Below, piece by piece: positions 14,757 through 22,134 of a stretch of DNA of 22,134 bases (the first letter of the stretch is position 1; every line of letters starts with the position of its first letter). The DNA comes from JAUIBE01 sp035267185 (GTDB lineage: Bacteria; Pseudomonadota; Gammaproteobacteria; Xanthomonadales; SZUA-36): positions 1 to 22,134 of the forward strand of contig DATFLY010000175.1 in the NCBI GenBank assembly GCA_035267185.1, written 5' to 3'. A program made the position numbers and the translations under genes. A model generated the notes under the pieces. That model was not told the DNA's origin and ran no database searches. It saw only the letters and a list, made by a program, of their open reading frames with translations.

Positions 14757-16658
14757 ATGACAAAGCAGTACGACGCCAAAGACATTGAAGTCCTTGAAGG
14801 ACTCGATCCGGTCAAACGCCGACCGGGAATGTACACCGACACCAGCCGCCCCAATCACCTGGCAATGGAAGTCATCGATAACAGCATCGATGAGGCCCTT
14901 GCCGGCTATGCTCGACTGGTCAGTGTGACGGTTTTCAAGGATGGATCGGTTGAAGTGGCCGACGATGGTCGCGGAATGCCTGTCGACGTACACCCCGAAC
15001 ACGGCATGCCTGGCGTCGAACTGATCCTCACCCGACTGCATGCCGGCGCCAAGTTTTCTGATAAAAATTACAGCTTTTCGGGCGGTCTTCACGGCGTTGG
15101 TGTGAGTGTCGTAAATGCCCTGTCCAGTGAGCTCAGGCTCTGGATCAAGCGAGATGGGCAGGAATATCACATGTCCTTCGCCGATGGTGAAAAGTCCACA
15201 GATCTTGAGGTTGTAGGCAGTGTGGGACAGCGCAACACCGGAACGCGGCTGCAATTCTGGCCCGATCCCTCGTATTTTGATTCTCCGAATATTTCGGTCA
15301 ATCGCCTGCGTCATCTTTTGCGCGCCAAGGCGGTGCTGTGCCCCGGATTGACCGTCCGCCTCGCGGTCGAAAAATCAGGAGAACAGGAAGAATGGTGTTT
15401 CCAGGACGGCCTGCTCGATTACTTAAAGAGCGCTCTTGAGGTTTACCAGAAATTGCCCGAAGAACCCCTGACCGGGAACCTGAAAGGCAACGATTCTGAA
15501 GTGACCTGGGCACTTTGCTGGCTGCCAGACGGTCAGCAGGGTGTTAAGGGCGGCCTGGTCCAGGAAAGCTATGTCAACCTGATTCCAACCGCGCAGGGCG
15601 GCACACACGTTAACGGACTGCGCACCGGGTTGATTGAGGCGCTGCGGGAGTTTTGCGAACACCACAGCCTGTTGCCACGCGGCGTACGCCTGGCACCGGA
15701 TGATGCCTGGGAAAACATAGCCTACATCCTGTCGGTCAAGCTCAAGGACCCTCAGTTCAGTGGCCAGACCAAGGAAAGGCTGTCTTCCCGCGCATGCGCC
15801 GCGTTTGTTTCCGGTGTGGTCAAGGATTCATTTTCATTGTGGCTGAACCAGAACGTCGCAGATGGCGAGGCCATCGCGCAACTGGCCATTGCCAATGCAC
15901 AAAAGCGGATGAAGTCGGCCAAAAAGATCATCCGGAAAAAGATCACCCAGGGCCCTGCCTTGCCTGGAAAACTGGCAGACTGCAGTTCCCAGGACCTGGC
16001 CATGACCGAACTCTTTTTGGTTGAGGGTGATTCGGCCGGTGGTTCCGCCAAGCAGGCACGAAATCGCGAATACCAGGCCATTCTTCCCTTGCGCGGAAAG
16101 ATCCTGAACACCTGGGAAGTCGAGTCTGACGCCGTGTTAGGAAACCAGGAGGTGCATGACATTTCCGTGGCTATCGGTGTGGACCCCGCGTCCATGGATA
16201 TATCCGGCCTTCGATATGGCAAAGTCATCATCCTGGCCGATGCTGACTCCGATGGCCTGCACATCGCCACACTGCTGTGTGCATTGTTCCTTAAGCACTT
16301 CACAGCACTGGTGGAGGCTGGCCGGGTGTTCGTTGCAATGCCTCCCCTGTACCGAATCGACGTGGGCAAAGAAACCTATTACGCACTGGATGACGAGGAA
16401 CGACGAGGCCGGTTGGAGATGATTGCTGCAGAGAAAAAGAGCGGCAAGATTTCCGAGACCCGATTCAAGGGCCTTGGTGAAATGAATCCATTGCAACTTC
16501 GCGAAAGCACCATCGACCCGGACACCCGCAGGCTGGTTCAGCTCACAGTCGAGAGCAGGGCCGCCACCCAGCGGATCATGGATATGCTGCTTTCAAAGAA
16601 ACGTGCATCAGATCGAAAAGCCTGGCTGGAGACCAAGGGTGACCTGGCAACGGTGTGA
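14757..16658 (+). CDS. parE: DNA topoisomerase IV subunit B
   Basis: 633 residues from ATG 14757; an upstream in-frame TTG (14703) would add 18 residues not found in the family. ParE is the ATPase subunit of topoisomerase IV, which decatenates daughter chromosomes. The GHKL ATPase domain shows EVIDNSIDEALAG (38-50), DDGRGMP (69-75) and GGLHGVGVSVVNA (109-121). The TOPRIM region has EGDSAGGSAKQARNREYQ (near 422), PLRGKILNTWEV and the metal-binding DADSDGLHI (near 494), then RFKGLGEMNP. The LNTWEV/REYQ wording distinguishes ParE from GyrB, and the length fits ParE (E. coli 630) rather than the roughly 800-residue GyrB. Followed 10 nt later by a membrane-protein gene and then parC. Confidence 0.97.
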   Translation: MTKQYDAKDIEVLEGLDPVKRRPGMYTDTSRPNHLAMEVIDNSIDEALAGYARLVSVTVFKDGSVEVADDGRGMPVDVHPEHGMPGVELILTRLHAGAKFSDKNYSFSGGLHGVGVSVVNALSSELRLWIKRDGQEYHMSFADGEKSTDLEVVGSVGQRNTGTRLQFWPDPSYFDSPNISVNRLRHLLRAKAVLCPGLTVRLAVEKSGEQEEWCFQDGLLDYLKSALEVYQKLPEEPLTGNLKGNDSEVTWALCWLPDGQQGVKGGLVQESYVNLIPTAQGGTHVNGLRTGLIEALREFCEHHSLLPRGVRLAPDDAWENIAYILSVKLKDPQFSGQTKERLSSRACAAFVSGVVKDSFSLWLNQNVADGEAIAQLAIANAQKRMKSAKKIIRKKITQGPALPGKLADCSSQDLAMTELFLVEGDSAGGSAKQARNREYQAILPLRGKILNTWEVESDAVLGNQEVHDISVAIGVDPASMDISGLRYGKVIILADADSDGLHIATLLCALFLKHFTALVEAGRVFVAMPPLYRIDVGKETYYALDDEERRGRLEMIAAEKKSGKISETRFKGLGEMNPLQLRESTIDPDTRRLVQLTVESRAATQRIMDMLLSKKRASDRKAWLETKGDLATV

Positions 16659-16668
16659 ATGTTGACCG

Positions 16669-17127
16669 ATGAAGGCTTCTAAAACCTCCGAGGAGATCGA
16701 AATTCACCCGGCAGACCCTGAAACCAGGAAACGGGCTTTCTGGTTGATTCTGGTATCGGTCGTTATTGCTGTGGCATTTGCAATCGGCATTCATTTTCAT
16801 GGTGAAAAAATGGGTGAGTGGGCCGAAGAAAGAATGCTTGAACTCGCGGAGCAACCACCAATAATGTTTCTTGTGGCCTTCGTTTTTGCCATCCCGCTGG
16901 TGGGCGCAACCATTCCAATGTTCCGACAGGCCGGCAAAATTGTTAAATCTGAACGAATACCACCACCTGATGCGAAAGTAGTCAAAGACACACCGGTCAT
17001 CACCGGCAGCAAAGCAGTCAGGCAGGGTCGCGGACTCCAGGTGATGGCCGTCCTGATGGCCCTGTTCGGACTCCTGGTCCCATTTGGTGTCGCCATCATC
17101 CTGATGTTGTTACAGAAGGGAACCTGA
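16669..17127 (+). CDS. Three-helix membrane protein between parE and parC, unknown function
   Basis: 152 residues from ATG 16669. Three hydrophobic segments: about 23-43, 65-85 and 123-148. The first 22 residues are polar, and a basic hydrophilic stretch (86-121, KIVKSERIPPPDAKVVKD) separates helices two and three. By the positive-inside rule the N-terminus and this loop would be cytoplasmic. I do not recognise a family and see no catalytic motif. It starts 10 nt after the parE stop and ends 4 nt before parC, with no room for separate promoters, so it is co-expressed with both topoisomerase IV subunits. Shine-Dalgarno is weak. Its placement suggests conserved co-expression but does not show a role in DNA topology. 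Confidence 0.8.
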   Translation: MKASKTSEEIEIHPADPETRKRAFWLILVSVVIAVAFAIGIHFHGEKMGEWAEERMLELAEQPPIMFLVAFVFAIPLVGATIPMFRQAGKIVKSERIPPPDAKVVKDTPVITGSKAVRQGRGLQVMAVLMALFGLLVPFGVAIILMLLQKGT

Positions 17128-17131
17128 ATAC

Positions 17132-19384
17132 ATGACAGAAATTACCACCAGTTTCAGCGATCACGAGCAAATGCCACTCAAGGATTATGCCGAGAAAGCG
17201 TATCTCGACTATTCCATGTACGTGGTGCTTGATCGCGCCCTGCCCTACATTGGCGACGGTCTCAAGCCGGTTCAACGGCGAATCATATATGCCATGAGCG
17301 AACTGGGTCTCAGTGCTGCCTCCAAACATAAAAAGTCAGCACGAACAGTGGGTGATGTCATCGGCAAGTTTCACCCGCATGGTGATTCTGCCTGTTATGA
17401 AGCCATGGTGTTAATGGCCCAGCCATTCACCTTCCGCTATCCACTGGTCGATGGGCAGGGCAATTTCGGGTCTTCTGATGATCCAAAATCTTTTGCTGCA
17501 ATGCGTTACACGGAGTCACGCCTGACGCCCTATGCCAAAACATTGCTGGCAGAACTTCCCATGGGCACGGTCGAATGGGTGCCCAACTTTGATGGCACCA
17601 TGAAGGAGCCGGAGCACCTGCCTGCGCGCCTTCCCAACGTGCTCCTGAACGGAAGCACCGGCATTGCCGTGGGCATGTCAACAGACATCCCGCCTCATAA
17701 CCTTCGCGAAGTCGTCAGCGCCTGCATCCGACTGCTGGAAGAGCCAAAATCCACCGTCGCGGATCTGATGGAGCATGTTAAAGCGCCGGACTACCCGACC
17801 GATGCTGAGATCATCACGCCCCAGGAAGATCTGCGGAAGTTGTACGAGACCGGCCATGCCTCGATCAAGATGCGAGCGATCTGGGAGAAAGAAAACGCCG
17901 AGATCGTGGTCACTGCCTTACCCCACCAGGCTTCACCATCGAAGATCCTGGAGCAGATTGCGGCCCAGATGCAGGCAAAGAAATTGCCGCTGGTCGAAGA
18001 CATTCGCGACGAGTCAGACCACGAGAATCCGACTCGCCTGGTGATAGTCCCGCGTTCAAACAGGGTCGATACCGAGCAATTAATGAATCACCTGTTTGCC
18101 ACCACTGACCTGGAACGCAATTACCGCGGCAACCTCAACGTGATTGGCATCAATGGCAAACCGCAGTTGATGGATCTCAGGCAAATTCTCAAGGAATGGC
18201 TGACATTCCGCCTCGATACCGTCACACGGCGTCTTGAGCACCGGCTGGACCAGGTCGTCGACCGGCTCCACATTCTCGAAGGCCTGATGATCGCCTTCCT
18301 GAATATCGACGAAGTCATTCACATCATCAGGACCGAAGACGAGCCGAAGCCGGTTTTGATGGAACGTTTTGACCTCACCGGAACCCAGGCAGAAGCGATA
18401 CTTGATTTGAAGCTTCGTCACCTGGCCAAACTGGAAGAAGTCAAGATCAGGAGCGAGCAATCAGGGCTTGATGAAGAGCGTCAGTCACTTGAGACCGTCC
18501 TGGGCTCTAAGGCACGTCTCAGGACCATGGTGAAAAAGGAGCTGATCGCAGACGCTGAAGCCTATGGCGACGAACGCCGCTCCAGGCTGGTCGAGCGTGA
18601 TGCCGCACAGGCGTTCAGGGAAGAAGACCTGGTGCCGTCCGAACCTGTCACAGTGGTGCTTTCAAAATCGGGCTGGGTACGCGCAGCAAAGGGTCATGAA
18701 ATGGATGCAACCACTCTCAATTACCGCGCCGGAGACGAGTACCTCAATGCCGCCCGGGGCAGAAGCAACGAGCAGGCGGTCTTCCTGGATTCCACTGGCC
18801 GGGCCTACGCCTTGCCGGCGCACAGCCTGCCTTCCGCCCGAAGCCTGGGCGAACCCCTGACAAGCCGATTCAATGTACCGCCAGGCGCAAGGTTTATCGC
18901 TACCCTGTCCGGTCCGGCAGATCAGAAAGTGGTTCTTGCCAGTACTTTTGGCTATGGTTTCGTCACGAAACTGGAAAACCTGCATAGCCGCATGAAAGCC
19001 GGCAAGGCAATGATCACTCTGCCCAAAGGGTCAGAACCGGTGTTACCCGCAATTTTAAGCAGCGAGAAAGATGCAACCGTGGTGTGTGCCACTTCCGAAG
19101 GACATTTATTGGCCTTTCCGTTGAGCGAACTTCCTGAACTGGCCAAGGGCAAAGGCAACAAGCTGATTAACGTCCCGCCGAAGCGGTTGAAGGCCGGAGA
19201 TGAATGGATGGTGGGTGTTGCCGTCAAGGCACCGGGCGAAGAAATTCTGGTCTGGGCCGGACAGCGATATCTGCGCCTGGCAGAAAAAGACCTTGAACAT
19301 TACCGCGGCGACCGTGCAAAACGTGGAAGAAAACTACCCAGAGGATTCCAGCGAGTTACACTGCTGGAAATTGCCACGGACTAG
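17132..19384 (+). CDS. parC: DNA topoisomerase IV subunit A
   Basis: 750 residues, matching E. coli ParC (752). ParC is the DNA breakage-reunion subunit of topoisomerase IV. The catalytic Tyr126 sits in FAAMRYTESRL. The quinolone-determining region GKFHPHGDSACYEAMV (79-93) has Ser86 and Glu90, equivalent to wild-type E. coli Ser80 and Glu84, so no classic resistance substitution is present. The tower and coiled-coil region follows (LDLKLRHLAKLEEVKIRSE) and then a C-terminal beta-pinwheel of about 250 residues without the GyrA box, as expected for ParC. Gene order parE, membrane protein, parC implies one transcript. Its TAG stop is shared in a CTAG palindrome with the convergent sulfotransferase gene. 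Confidence 0.97.
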   Translation: MTEITTSFSDHEQMPLKDYAEKAYLDYSMYVVLDRALPYIGDGLKPVQRRIIYAMSELGLSAASKHKKSARTVGDVIGKFHPHGDSACYEAMVLMAQPFTFRYPLVDGQGNFGSSDDPKSFAAMRYTESRLTPYAKTLLAELPMGTVEWVPNFDGTMKEPEHLPARLPNVLLNGSTGIAVGMSTDIPPHNLREVVSACIRLLEEPKSTVADLMEHVKAPDYPTDAEIITPQEDLRKLYETGHASIKMRAIWEKENAEIVVTALPHQASPSKILEQIAAQMQAKKLPLVEDIRDESDHENPTRLVIVPRSNRVDTEQLMNHLFATTDLERNYRGNLNVIGINGKPQLMDLRQILKEWLTFRLDTVTRRLEHRLDQVVDRLHILEGLMIAFLNIDEVIHIIRTEDEPKPVLMERFDLTGTQAEAILDLKLRHLAKLEEVKIRSEQSGLDEERQSLETVLGSKARLRTMVKKELIADAEAYGDERRSRLVERDAAQAFREEDLVPSEPVTVVLSKSGWVRAAKGHEMDATTLNYRAGDEYLNAARGRSNEQAVFLDSTGRAYALPAHSLPSARSLGEPLTSRFNVPPGARFIATLSGPADQKVVLASTFGYGFVTKLENLHSRMKAGKAMITLPKGSEPVLPAILSSEKDATVVCATSEGHLLAFPLSELPELAKGKGNKLINVPPKRLKAGDEWMVGVAVKAPGEEILVWAGQRYLRLAEKDLEHYRGDRAKRGRKLPRGFQRVTLLEIATD

Positions 19385-21009
19385 GAACCAGGCCGGACCA
19401 TGACAGGTGATACAAGGCGCTCCTGGTCGTCGATAATTCCGGCTTTCTGGAATAGCCTGGTCTCCGTCCCGATGTGGCTTTCGTATCGACGCCATCGCCC
19501 AACTGCCGTGGTGTTGATGGGTTGCTGAACCTGCAGTGTGCTGGCAGTTCTGACCACTTGTTCATTCAGTTGCGGCTGGATCATCGCGGGCTCATATGCC
19601 AGGTCAAGCCTGGTGCAGATTTCCCGCATAACCCGTTCTGGTTGTTTGACCAGTTTGTCGTAATGGATGACCTGTATATCCTTGCCGTAAATCTCCAACC
19701 ATTTCCGCATCAAATGCCAATGACCAATGTATACCCTGGCCAGGTGATCCAGTGAATTAGTAAATCCCAATCCATGTTGAAAATCCTGAAAGTAGCAGGA
19801 CAGGATCGTGTCGAGCGGGTGACGAACAATCCAGATGATCTGACTTTCGGGAAACAATCGCCTGATCAATCCAATTCGCTCAAAATTCTGATTAGCCTTG
19901 TCACAATACCAGTCGACATCACTGGTCTCGGAAAAGCCAGAGCGATATAGCTCTCGCATTTCTTCGACCTGCTGGTCAACCAAACCAGCTCCGCTGGCAG
20001 CTGTGCCTGTGCCAGAGTACTCAAGGTATCGTTCAATATGCCACATTGATTCACGCTCTCCACTGGCGGAGACTGTGGAATGAGCACTGACCATTCGTTC
20101 TAACAAGGAAGATCCTGAACGAGGCATGCCAACAATAAAAACCGGACGAGGCATGCTTGAAGATGTACCAGACGCAACACGTAGTTCCGCATTGGCAACA
20201 ATATTTTCCACGCGTGTTTGCCAGCCTGGCAAATCCCAGTTGTTTACCTTCGCAAGACGCTCATTGGCAGCGTGATAAAGCCCGAGTGCTTTTTCATATT
20301 GTTGATCCCGTGCACAGGCATCAGCCAATGCAAAGGTCGCAGTCGCCCAGTCACCCGGAGCATTTTCTGCATCGACGCTGGCCTCATGTATTTTTGTAAG
20401 CCCTGCAAAGACATCGTTGTCATTCGTGCCAACGTTCCCGATTTCGGCCAGCCCTGCCCATCCACGAGCATGTTTTGGCTGCTTCTCAATAATTTCCTGG
20501 TAGCAATCGGTTGCTTCTTCCAGATTGCCCTGTTCCATGGCGATTTGCGCCATCAACATTCGGGCTTCAGTAAAATCAGGAAAATCCGCAACGCACTGGT
20601 TGATGATCGCCCTCGCCCTGCCCAGGTTGCCGGACAAGAGCTCCATTCGCGAATTTTGATAAGCGCAGGAAGGGTCTGAAGGCCTGAGTTTTACGGCTTT
20701 TCGGGCTGAATAGACTGCGTCCTGATACAAATCCAGCGCCGAAAAAATTCTTGCGGCATGCACAAACAGGATTGAACGCATTTCATCCGATGTTTTTCCC
20801 TCGGAGATTTCCAGGGCAGCCATGATCGACTGGCGAGCCAGCACCATCTGGCCACTTTCGGCGAGTGCCACAGCCTTGAGGTTCAGAACTTCGGCAGATG
20901 CTCCAGCTTCAAAAAGGATCGACTCACAGACAGAAACTGCTGTCTTGTGGTCGCCCGACCGGTGTGCGGCCACTGCGTCACGGAACAGCTGTTGAACATC
21001 AATGCTCAT
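19381..21009 (-). CDS. TPR-repeat sulfotransferase
   Basis: 542 residues. Residues 1-280 are helical TPR-type repeats (for example VLNLKAVALAESGQ at 41-54, ARMLMAQIAMEQGNLEEATD at 149-168, TATFALADACARDQQYEKAL at 223-242). A PAPS-dependent sulfotransferase domain follows: the 5'-phosphosulfate-binding loop PVFIVGMPRSGSSLLE (289-304) and the 3'-phosphate-binding region IVRHPLDTILSCYFQDF (394-410) with Arg396 and Ser404. This TPR-sulfotransferase layout is frequent in aquatic bacteria; substrates are mostly unknown and might be carbohydrate, protein or small molecule. No signal peptide, so cytoplasmic. ATG 21009 is 21 nt downstream of the sufS stop on the same strand, so probably co-transcribed with it; Shine-Dalgarno is weak. 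Ends in the CTAG shared with parC. Confidence 0.9.
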   Translation of the reverse strand: MSIDVQQLFRDAVAAHRSGDHKTAVSVCESILFEAGASAEVLNLKAVALAESGQMVLARQSIMAALEISEGKTSDEMRSILFVHAARIFSALDLYQDAVYSARKAVKLRPSDPSCAYQNSRMELLSGNLGRARAIINQCVADFPDFTEARMLMAQIAMEQGNLEEATDCYQEIIEKQPKHARGWAGLAEIGNVGTNDNDVFAGLTKIHEASVDAENAPGDWATATFALADACARDQQYEKALGLYHAANERLAKVNNWDLPGWQTRVENIVANAELRVASGTSSSMPRPVFIVGMPRSGSSLLERMVSAHSTVSASGERESMWHIERYLEYSGTGTAASGAGLVDQQVEEMRELYRSGFSETSDVDWYCDKANQNFERIGLIRRLFPESQIIWIVRHPLDTILSCYFQDFQHGLGFTNSLDHLARVYIGHWHLMRKWLEIYGKDIQVIHYDKLVKQPERVMREICTRLDLAYEPAMIQPQLNEQVVRTASTLQVQQPINTTAVGRWRRYESHIGTETRLFQKAGIIDDQERLVSPVMVRPGS

Positions 21010-21026
21010 TCATCGAACTCGATGAT

Positions 21027-21036
21027 GGGGTCAGAG
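21027..21036. repeat. REP half-site GGGGTCAGAG overlapping the sufS stop
   Basis: An exact 10-nt match to the left end of the REP-like element at 14639-14648, here without its partner arm. Its complement CTCTGACCCC supplies the TGA stop of sufS. It could be chance or a decayed solo element. Confidence 0.25.
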
Positions 21037-22134
21037 AAACATTTCCCTGGATTGCTCAATCGCATTGGCCAGTATTTCGATGTCTTCTTCAGTGTTGTAT
21101 AACGCGATTGAAGCCCTGGCAGTTGCCGGCACGCCGAAAAACGCCATGGCAGGCATGGCGCAATGGTGTCCTGTTCTGAGCGCAACGCCATAGTGATCAA
21201 TCACCGTACCCAGGTCATGGGGATGAACACCCTCCAGGGTAAAACTGACCACACTTGCCTTGTTTGCTGCAGTCCCGATTATTTTCAGTCCATCAATTGC
21301 TTCAAGACGGGCCGTGGCCACGTTTAAGAGGTGAGACTCCCATTCAGCCACTGATTCAATACCCAGGCTTTCCAGGTATCGAACTGCGGCGCCTAATCCT
21401 ACGGCGCCAGCAATGTTTGGTGTACCTGCTTCGAACTTGCTGGGGACATCATTGAACTCGGTGCTCTCAAAAGTCACCTTGCGAATCATTTCACCACCGC
21501 CCTGCCAGGGTGGCATGGCCTCGAGGTGTTCCTTTTTTGCCCACAATGCGCCAATGCCCGTGGGTCCATACATTTTGTGGCCGGAAAGACAGTAGAAATC
21601 GCAACCAAGGGCTTGTACATCGACATTGGCATGAGGCATGGCCTGGGCGCCATCAAGCAGCACAGGAATTCCGTGTTGCCTTGCCATGGCGCACACTTCG
21701 GCAACCGGGTTGATGGTTCCAAGCGCATTGGAAATGTGAACCAGGCCAATCAGTTTGACGCGCTCTGACAACATACCAGCGAGCTCATCCATCAAAAGCT
21801 CACCACGCTCATTCATCTCTGCAACCCGTAACTTTGCACCCGTCTGGTCACATAAAAGCTGCCAGGGAACTATGTTGGAATGGTGCTCCATGCGGCTGAC
21901 GATAATCTCGTCACCCGGTTGCAGTGTGGGGCGCAGGAATGACTGGGCAACCAGGTTGATCGACTCCGTCGTTCCACGGGTGAAAACGATTTCCCGGTCT
22001 GAGTCCGCGTTTATATACCGGGCAAGATCCCGCCTGGCCGCCTCATAAAGGTCGGTGGCTTCCTGGCTGAGCAGATGCACGCCACGGTGAACGTTGGCAT
22101 TGTGATTTCGGTAGAAATCATCAATCGCCTCAAT
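21031..22134 (-). CDS. sufS: Cysteine desulfurase SufS (5' end outside window)
   Basis: 367 residues are present; the frame stays open to the window edge, so roughly 40 N-terminal residues are missing compared with the usual 405-410. SufS is a PLP-dependent class V aminotransferase-fold enzyme that takes sulfur from cysteine for Fe-S cluster assembly. Signatures: HNANVHRGVHLLS near the visible start, FTRGTTESINLVA, MEHHSNIVPWQ, the PLP lysine in SGHKMYGPTGIG, and the type II catalytic loop RTGHHCAMP with the active-site cysteine. The RxGHHCA loop marks SufS/CsdA rather than IscS. The rest of the suf cluster, if present, would lie upstream of position 22134. The TPR-sulfotransferase follows 21 nt downstream. 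Confidence 0.95.
   Translation of the reverse strand: MEAIDDFYRNHNANVHRGVHLLSQEATDLYEAARRDLARYINADSDREIVFTRGTTESINLVAQSFLRPTLQPGDEIIVSRMEHHSNIVPWQLLCDQTGAKLRVAEMNERGELLMDELAGMLSERVKLIGLVHISNALGTINPVAEVCAMARQHGIPVLLDGAQAMPHANVDVQALGCDFYCLSGHKMYGPTGIGALWAKKEHLEAMPPWQGGGEMIRKVTFESTEFNDVPSKFEAGTPNIAGAVGLGAAVRYLESLGIESVAEWESHLLNVATARLEAIDGLKIIGTAANKASVVSFTLEGVHPHDLGTVIDHYGVALRTGHHCAMPAMAFFGVPATARASIALYNTEEDIEILANAIEQSREMFL

Noticed and set aside
14679..15314. 211-codon minus-strand open frame opposite parE
   Set aside because: Antisense to the GHKL ATPase domain of parE; composition is that of a shadow frame.
15752..16369. 205-codon minus-strand open frame
   Set aside because: Shadow of the parE TOPRIM region, which is unmistakable on the other strand.
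17368..17410. Possible fluoroquinolone-resistance substitutions in parC
   Set aside because: Ser86 and Glu90 correspond to the wild-type residues of E. coli ParC Ser80 and Glu84.
1..22134. tRNA, rRNA, CRISPR arrays, insertion sequences, toxin-antitoxin or restriction systems
   Set aside because: None seen on reading both strands; apart from the single REP-like element there are no transposase or integrase signatures.

Overview
The window looks like a chromosomal segment from a Gram-negative gammaproteobacterium. The reasons are the classic gammaproteobacterial pyrG-kdsA-eno-ftsB-ispD-ispF cluster, a KDO (lipopolysaccharide) synthesis gene, separate topoisomerase IV genes (parE, parC) very close to the E. 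coli proteins, and several secreted proteins and a lipoprotein. The C-terminal FxDGFE-type tail on the large FG-GAP protein, the REP-like GGGGTCAGAG hairpin and the TPR-sulfotransferase point to the Lysobacterales/Wenzhouxiangellaceae/Marinicella side of the class. That placement is inference from family resemblance, not a computed one.

Layout. (1) 1-5160 is an accessory stretch. On the minus strand it holds a secreted protein with three carboxypeptidase-regulatory-like repeats (runs off the left edge), a 456-residue membrane protein with what looks like a second, internal signal peptide, a possible 67-residue ORF, a Maf-family protein lacking most of its catalytic residues, and a 17-cysteine lipoprotein. 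Diverging from the lipoprotein on the plus strand is a secreted TIMP/NTR-like protein with a good promoter. (2) 5263-11020 is one tightly packed minus-strand housekeeping operon, transcribed pyrG, kdsA, eno, ftsB, ispD, ispF, then a tail-anchored FHA protein. Junctions are 4-nt ATGA overlaps, short gaps or a 1-nt TGATG overlap. (3) 11156-14626 is a 1156-residue secreted FG-GAP/cadherin-like/DUF11 protein, divergent from pyrG and followed by a long REP-like hairpin. (4) 14757-19384 is parE, a three-helix membrane protein of unknown function, then parC on the plus strand. (5) 19381-22134 is the minus-strand pair sufS (5' end outside the window) and a TPR-sulfotransferase. The sulfotransferase gene meets parC tail to tail, the two stop codons sharing a CTAG palindrome.

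The housekeeping core supplies CTP, KDO-8-phosphate, glycolytic PEP, a divisome component, isoprenoid precursors, chromosome decatenation and Fe-S sulfur mobilisation. The accessory genes are mostly envelope-facing or secreted. I see no CRISPR array, tRNA, rRNA, insertion sequence or complete mobile element. The most unusual items are the degenerate Maf protein, the membrane protein with the internal signal peptide, the TIMP-like protein with a mature N-terminal Cys-x-Cys, and the FHA protein lacking two canonical phosphothreonine contacts.
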